Source: Streptomyces sp. CoH27 (lineage in GTDB: Bacteria; Actinomycetota; Actinomycetes; Streptomycetales; Streptomycetaceae). Taken from it: 33,034 nt of DNA. A model generated the notes under the pieces. The model was given only the letters and a program-made list of their open reading frames with translations. It was not told the DNA's origin and searched no databases. Within the stretch, counting starts at the first letter, position 1, and each line of letters begins with the position of its first letter. A program made the position numbers and the translations under genes. Positions 31,722 to 33,034 of this stretch are shown piece by piece. Location: assembly GCF_020181035.1 (NCBI RefSeq), contig NZ_JAIQYY010000045.1, forward strand, positions 1 to 33,034, written 5' to 3'.

Positions 31722-32420
31722 TCAGTGTGCCTGGCGGCCCAGGATGCCGGCGATGATGAGGTCGATGCCGGTGATGAACTGCAGCCGGTCGTCGTGTTCA
31801 AGCCCCTGTTCCGCAACCGCCCGGGTGAAGGGGTAATCCTCCGGGTCGAGTCGGCTCCACGCCTCGGCCACAGTGTCGAGGTACGCACCGCGTCCGGTAT
31901 CCGGGTCGAGAGTGCGCGCACGTTCGGCGTTCGCGGCGTGTTGGCCGGCGGCGCCGAGGATGTAGTGCAGGAGCGCGGTCGTCGCGGTGAACCAGCTACT
32001 CGCGGGAGCGCCCAGCGCGCGGACCTGTCGGCCGATGGCCTCGAAGAGGCGCGTCGTCGCCGGACCTGCCGGGTTGTGGGAGAGCTGGGCGGTGAGCTGG
32101 GACGCGAGCCAAGGGTGGCCCGCCATCGCGTCGAAGAGACCCAGGGCGGTGGCGTGTATCCCGTCGGCCGGCCCGTCGGCGGGTTCGGTGTCCAGTGAGA
32201 GGGTGACGGCCCGGTCGGCGGCCGCAGCCAGCAGCTCGGCCCTGCCGGCAACATGCCAGTAGATCGCGCCGGGACCGGTGGCCAGGCGTTCGCTCAGAGC
32301 CCGGAAGGTCAGGCCGTTCTCACCAGCCGTGTCGAGCACGTCGATGGCGGCCTCGACGATCTGTTCGCGGGAGAGCGCGCTGGCACGTCGCTCGGTCCTC
32401 TTCGTCGTTGGTGGCGTCAC
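31722..32420 (-). CDS. TetR-family transcriptional repressor
   Basis: 232 aa from GTG 32420 (MTPPTTKRTERRASALSREQ). The helix-turn-helix spans about 17-60: IVEAAIDVLDTAGENGLTFR, ALSERLATGPGAIYWHVAGR, with W in place of the usual Y-x-Y/H. The effector domain follows to HDDRLQFITGIDLIIAGILG. No Shine-Dalgarno is visible at good distance, and the frame is open to 32471, but that would run through the operators. It is divergent from the small ABM-type monooxygenase gene, with two palindromes in the 112-nt gap, so it probably represses both directions and is released by a small molecule. Confidence 0.88.
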   Translation of the reverse strand: MTPPTTKRTERRASALSREQIVEAAIDVLDTAGENGLTFRALSERLATGPGAIYWHVAGRAELLAAAADRAVTLSLDTEPADGPADGIHATALGLFDAMAGHPWLASQLTAQLSHNPAGPATTRLFEAIGRQVRALGAPASSWFTATTALLHYILGAAGQHAANAERARTLDPDTGRGAYLDTVAEAWSRLDPEDYPFTRAVAEQGLEHDDRLQFITGIDLIIAGILGRQAH

Positions 32421-32439
32421 CCTTCCAGTTTGACATGAC

Positions 32440-32454
32440 TGGAATGTCGTTCCA
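32440..32454. promoter_or_regulatory. TetR operator 1 (TGGAATGTCGTTCCA)
   Basis: A 15-bp inverted repeat with arms TGGAAt and gTTCCA. Its centre is 24 bp from operator 2. A TTGACA at 32430-32435 next to it could be the -35 box of the plus-strand gene, so binding here would block it. Confidence 0.6.
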
Positions 32455-32463
32455 CTCTGATTA

Positions 32464-32478
32464 TGGAACAACGTTCCA
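32464..32478. promoter_or_regulatory. TetR operator 2 (TGGAACAACGTTCCA)
   Basis: A 15-bp inverted repeat with perfect arms TGGAAC/GTTCCA around AAC... (GGAAC-AAC-GTTCC). Same motif as operator 1. Both lie between the divergent start codons. Confidence 0.65.
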
Positions 32479-32532
32479 GAGTGGGCGCCAGTGCGCTACT
32501 GGAACCCGGCCGCGACACAGGAGGAGCACGAC

Positions 32533-32847
32533 ATGGACCTACGGGACCAGCCCGCGTACATCATCAAGATGCGTGCCAAGCCCGGACTCGGCGACAAGCT
32601 CTTCGAGCTGGCCACCGCGGGGATGGAGAAGTCGGGAGCCTCGAACCGGTTCATCATCGCCCGCGAGGACGACGACCCCGACGTGCTGTGGAACATGGAG
32701 GTGTTCCGAAGCCACGAGGCAAAGGACGCCTACGAGAACAGCCACCTGGCCGACGAACTGCGCGACGAGATCATCGGCCTGCTCGCCGAACCGCCCATGC
32801 GCATCGCGGTCCACCCCTACTCCGTCCTGCCCACCGCCTCGGCCTGA
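32533..32847 (+). CDS. Antibiotic-biosynthesis-monooxygenase-like (ABM) small protein
   Basis: 104 aa from ATG 32533, with AGGAGG 8-13 nt upstream. YIIKMRAKPGLGDKLFELAT starts the dimeric alpha-beta barrel. RFIIAREDDDPDVLWNMEVF is the second strand pair with the central W, and HEAKDAYENSHLADELRDEI is the long helix with the conserved S-H. This is the ABM/quinol-monooxygenase (YgiN-like) fold. Such enzymes oxidise quinols or polyketide-like aromatics without cofactor, and some detoxify reactive species. It is controlled by the divergent TetR protein and ends in a strong hairpin, so it forms a single-gene unit. Confidence 0.88.
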   Translation: MDLRDQPAYIIKMRAKPGLGDKLFELATAGMEKSGASNRFIIAREDDDPDVLWNMEVFRSHEAKDAYENSHLADELRDEIIGLLAEPPMRIAVHPYSVLPTASA

Positions 32848-32866
32848 GCAGACCTGGAAGCCTTCT

Positions 32867-32893
32867 GCCCGCCGGGACGCCGCCCCGGCGGGC
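32867..32893. terminator. Rho-independent-like hairpin after the ABM gene
   Basis: GCCCGCCGGG (32867-32876) pairs perfectly with CCCGGCGGGC (32884-32893) over a 7-nt loop, 20 nt after the stop codon. No U-tract follows, as is common in high-GC genomes. Confidence 0.75.
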
Positions 32894-33034
32894 AACCCGT
32901 GCTTCGCACCGACCGCCCACCCGAGCCGCGCTCTTGGCGGACGTGTCGGCGGCTGTTCAACCCTGGCTATTCAGCGGAATTGGTCGAGTTGACACCCTGA
33001 CAGCAGAAAGGTGCCGTTGACCTGCGAGGATGCG

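Noticed and set aside
1..33034. CRISPR arrays, tRNA or rRNA genes
   Set aside because: No regularly spaced short repeats and no cloverleaf or rRNA-like sequence was seen on either strand.

Overview
The window is very GC-rich, uses GTG/TTG starts freely and codes almost entirely with G or C in third positions. It carries genes typical of a filamentous actinomycete, most likely Streptomyces: a Zur-like operator, F420/LLM enzymes, IS21 and IS1182 debris and an actinophage tail cluster. It reads as accessory or chromosome-arm DNA. Intact operons alternate with insertion-sequence debris, truncated genes and in-frame stops.

Layout. 70-576: small unknown protein. 657-1788: decayed transposases (a minus-strand DDE fragment, then IS21 istA/istB). 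1827-8511: a metal-acquisition locus. It has a remnant of an ABC-3 metal permease, a near-perfect Zur/Fur-type palindrome at 2029-2043, a peptide/nickel-type binding lipoprotein, a fused two-domain permease interrupted by a TGA, a fused two-domain ATPase and an MFS exporter. This matches the parts list of an opine-metallophore (Cnt-type) import/export system. 8784-9460: IS1182, HTH-gene and possible LacI debris. 9675-11795: LysR regulator divergent from a SnoaL-like gene and an SDR. 12249-16809: GntR/FCD regulator, MFS transporter, NMT1/THI5-type protein with an internal TAG, ornithine cyclodeaminase-like enzyme and the first codons of a lost next gene.

17121-19878 is a complete mobile unit: 96-bp terminal inverted repeats that start TGT and end ACA, repeated internal motifs, and a perfect 5-bp target duplication (TCCGC). 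Its cargo is a GNAT acetyltransferase and a TetX/Rox-like FAD monooxygenase, with no transposase. The architecture resembles a non-autonomous Tn7/Tn5053-type element. It sits just upstream of a siphophage tail module (19923-23811: DUF6093-like, HK97-gp10-like, tail terminator, tail tube, frameshifted tail chaperone, truncated tape measure). That module ends abruptly in the 3' half of a quinone-oxidoreductase gene.

24348-29594 (minus strand) is a probable catabolic operon: AraC regulator, acyl-CoA synthetase, amidohydrolase, an SDR lacking YxxxK, and an LLM oxidoreductase. 29640-31664 is a graveyard (IS5, LuxR/AAA, LysR and MFS fragments). 31722-32893 holds a TetR gene with two 15-bp palindromic operators, divergent from an ABM-type small monooxygenase gene that ends in a strong hairpin.

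Four or five start codons lie 7-8 nt after a TANNNT box, which suggests leaderless transcripts. No tRNA, rRNA or CRISPR array was seen.
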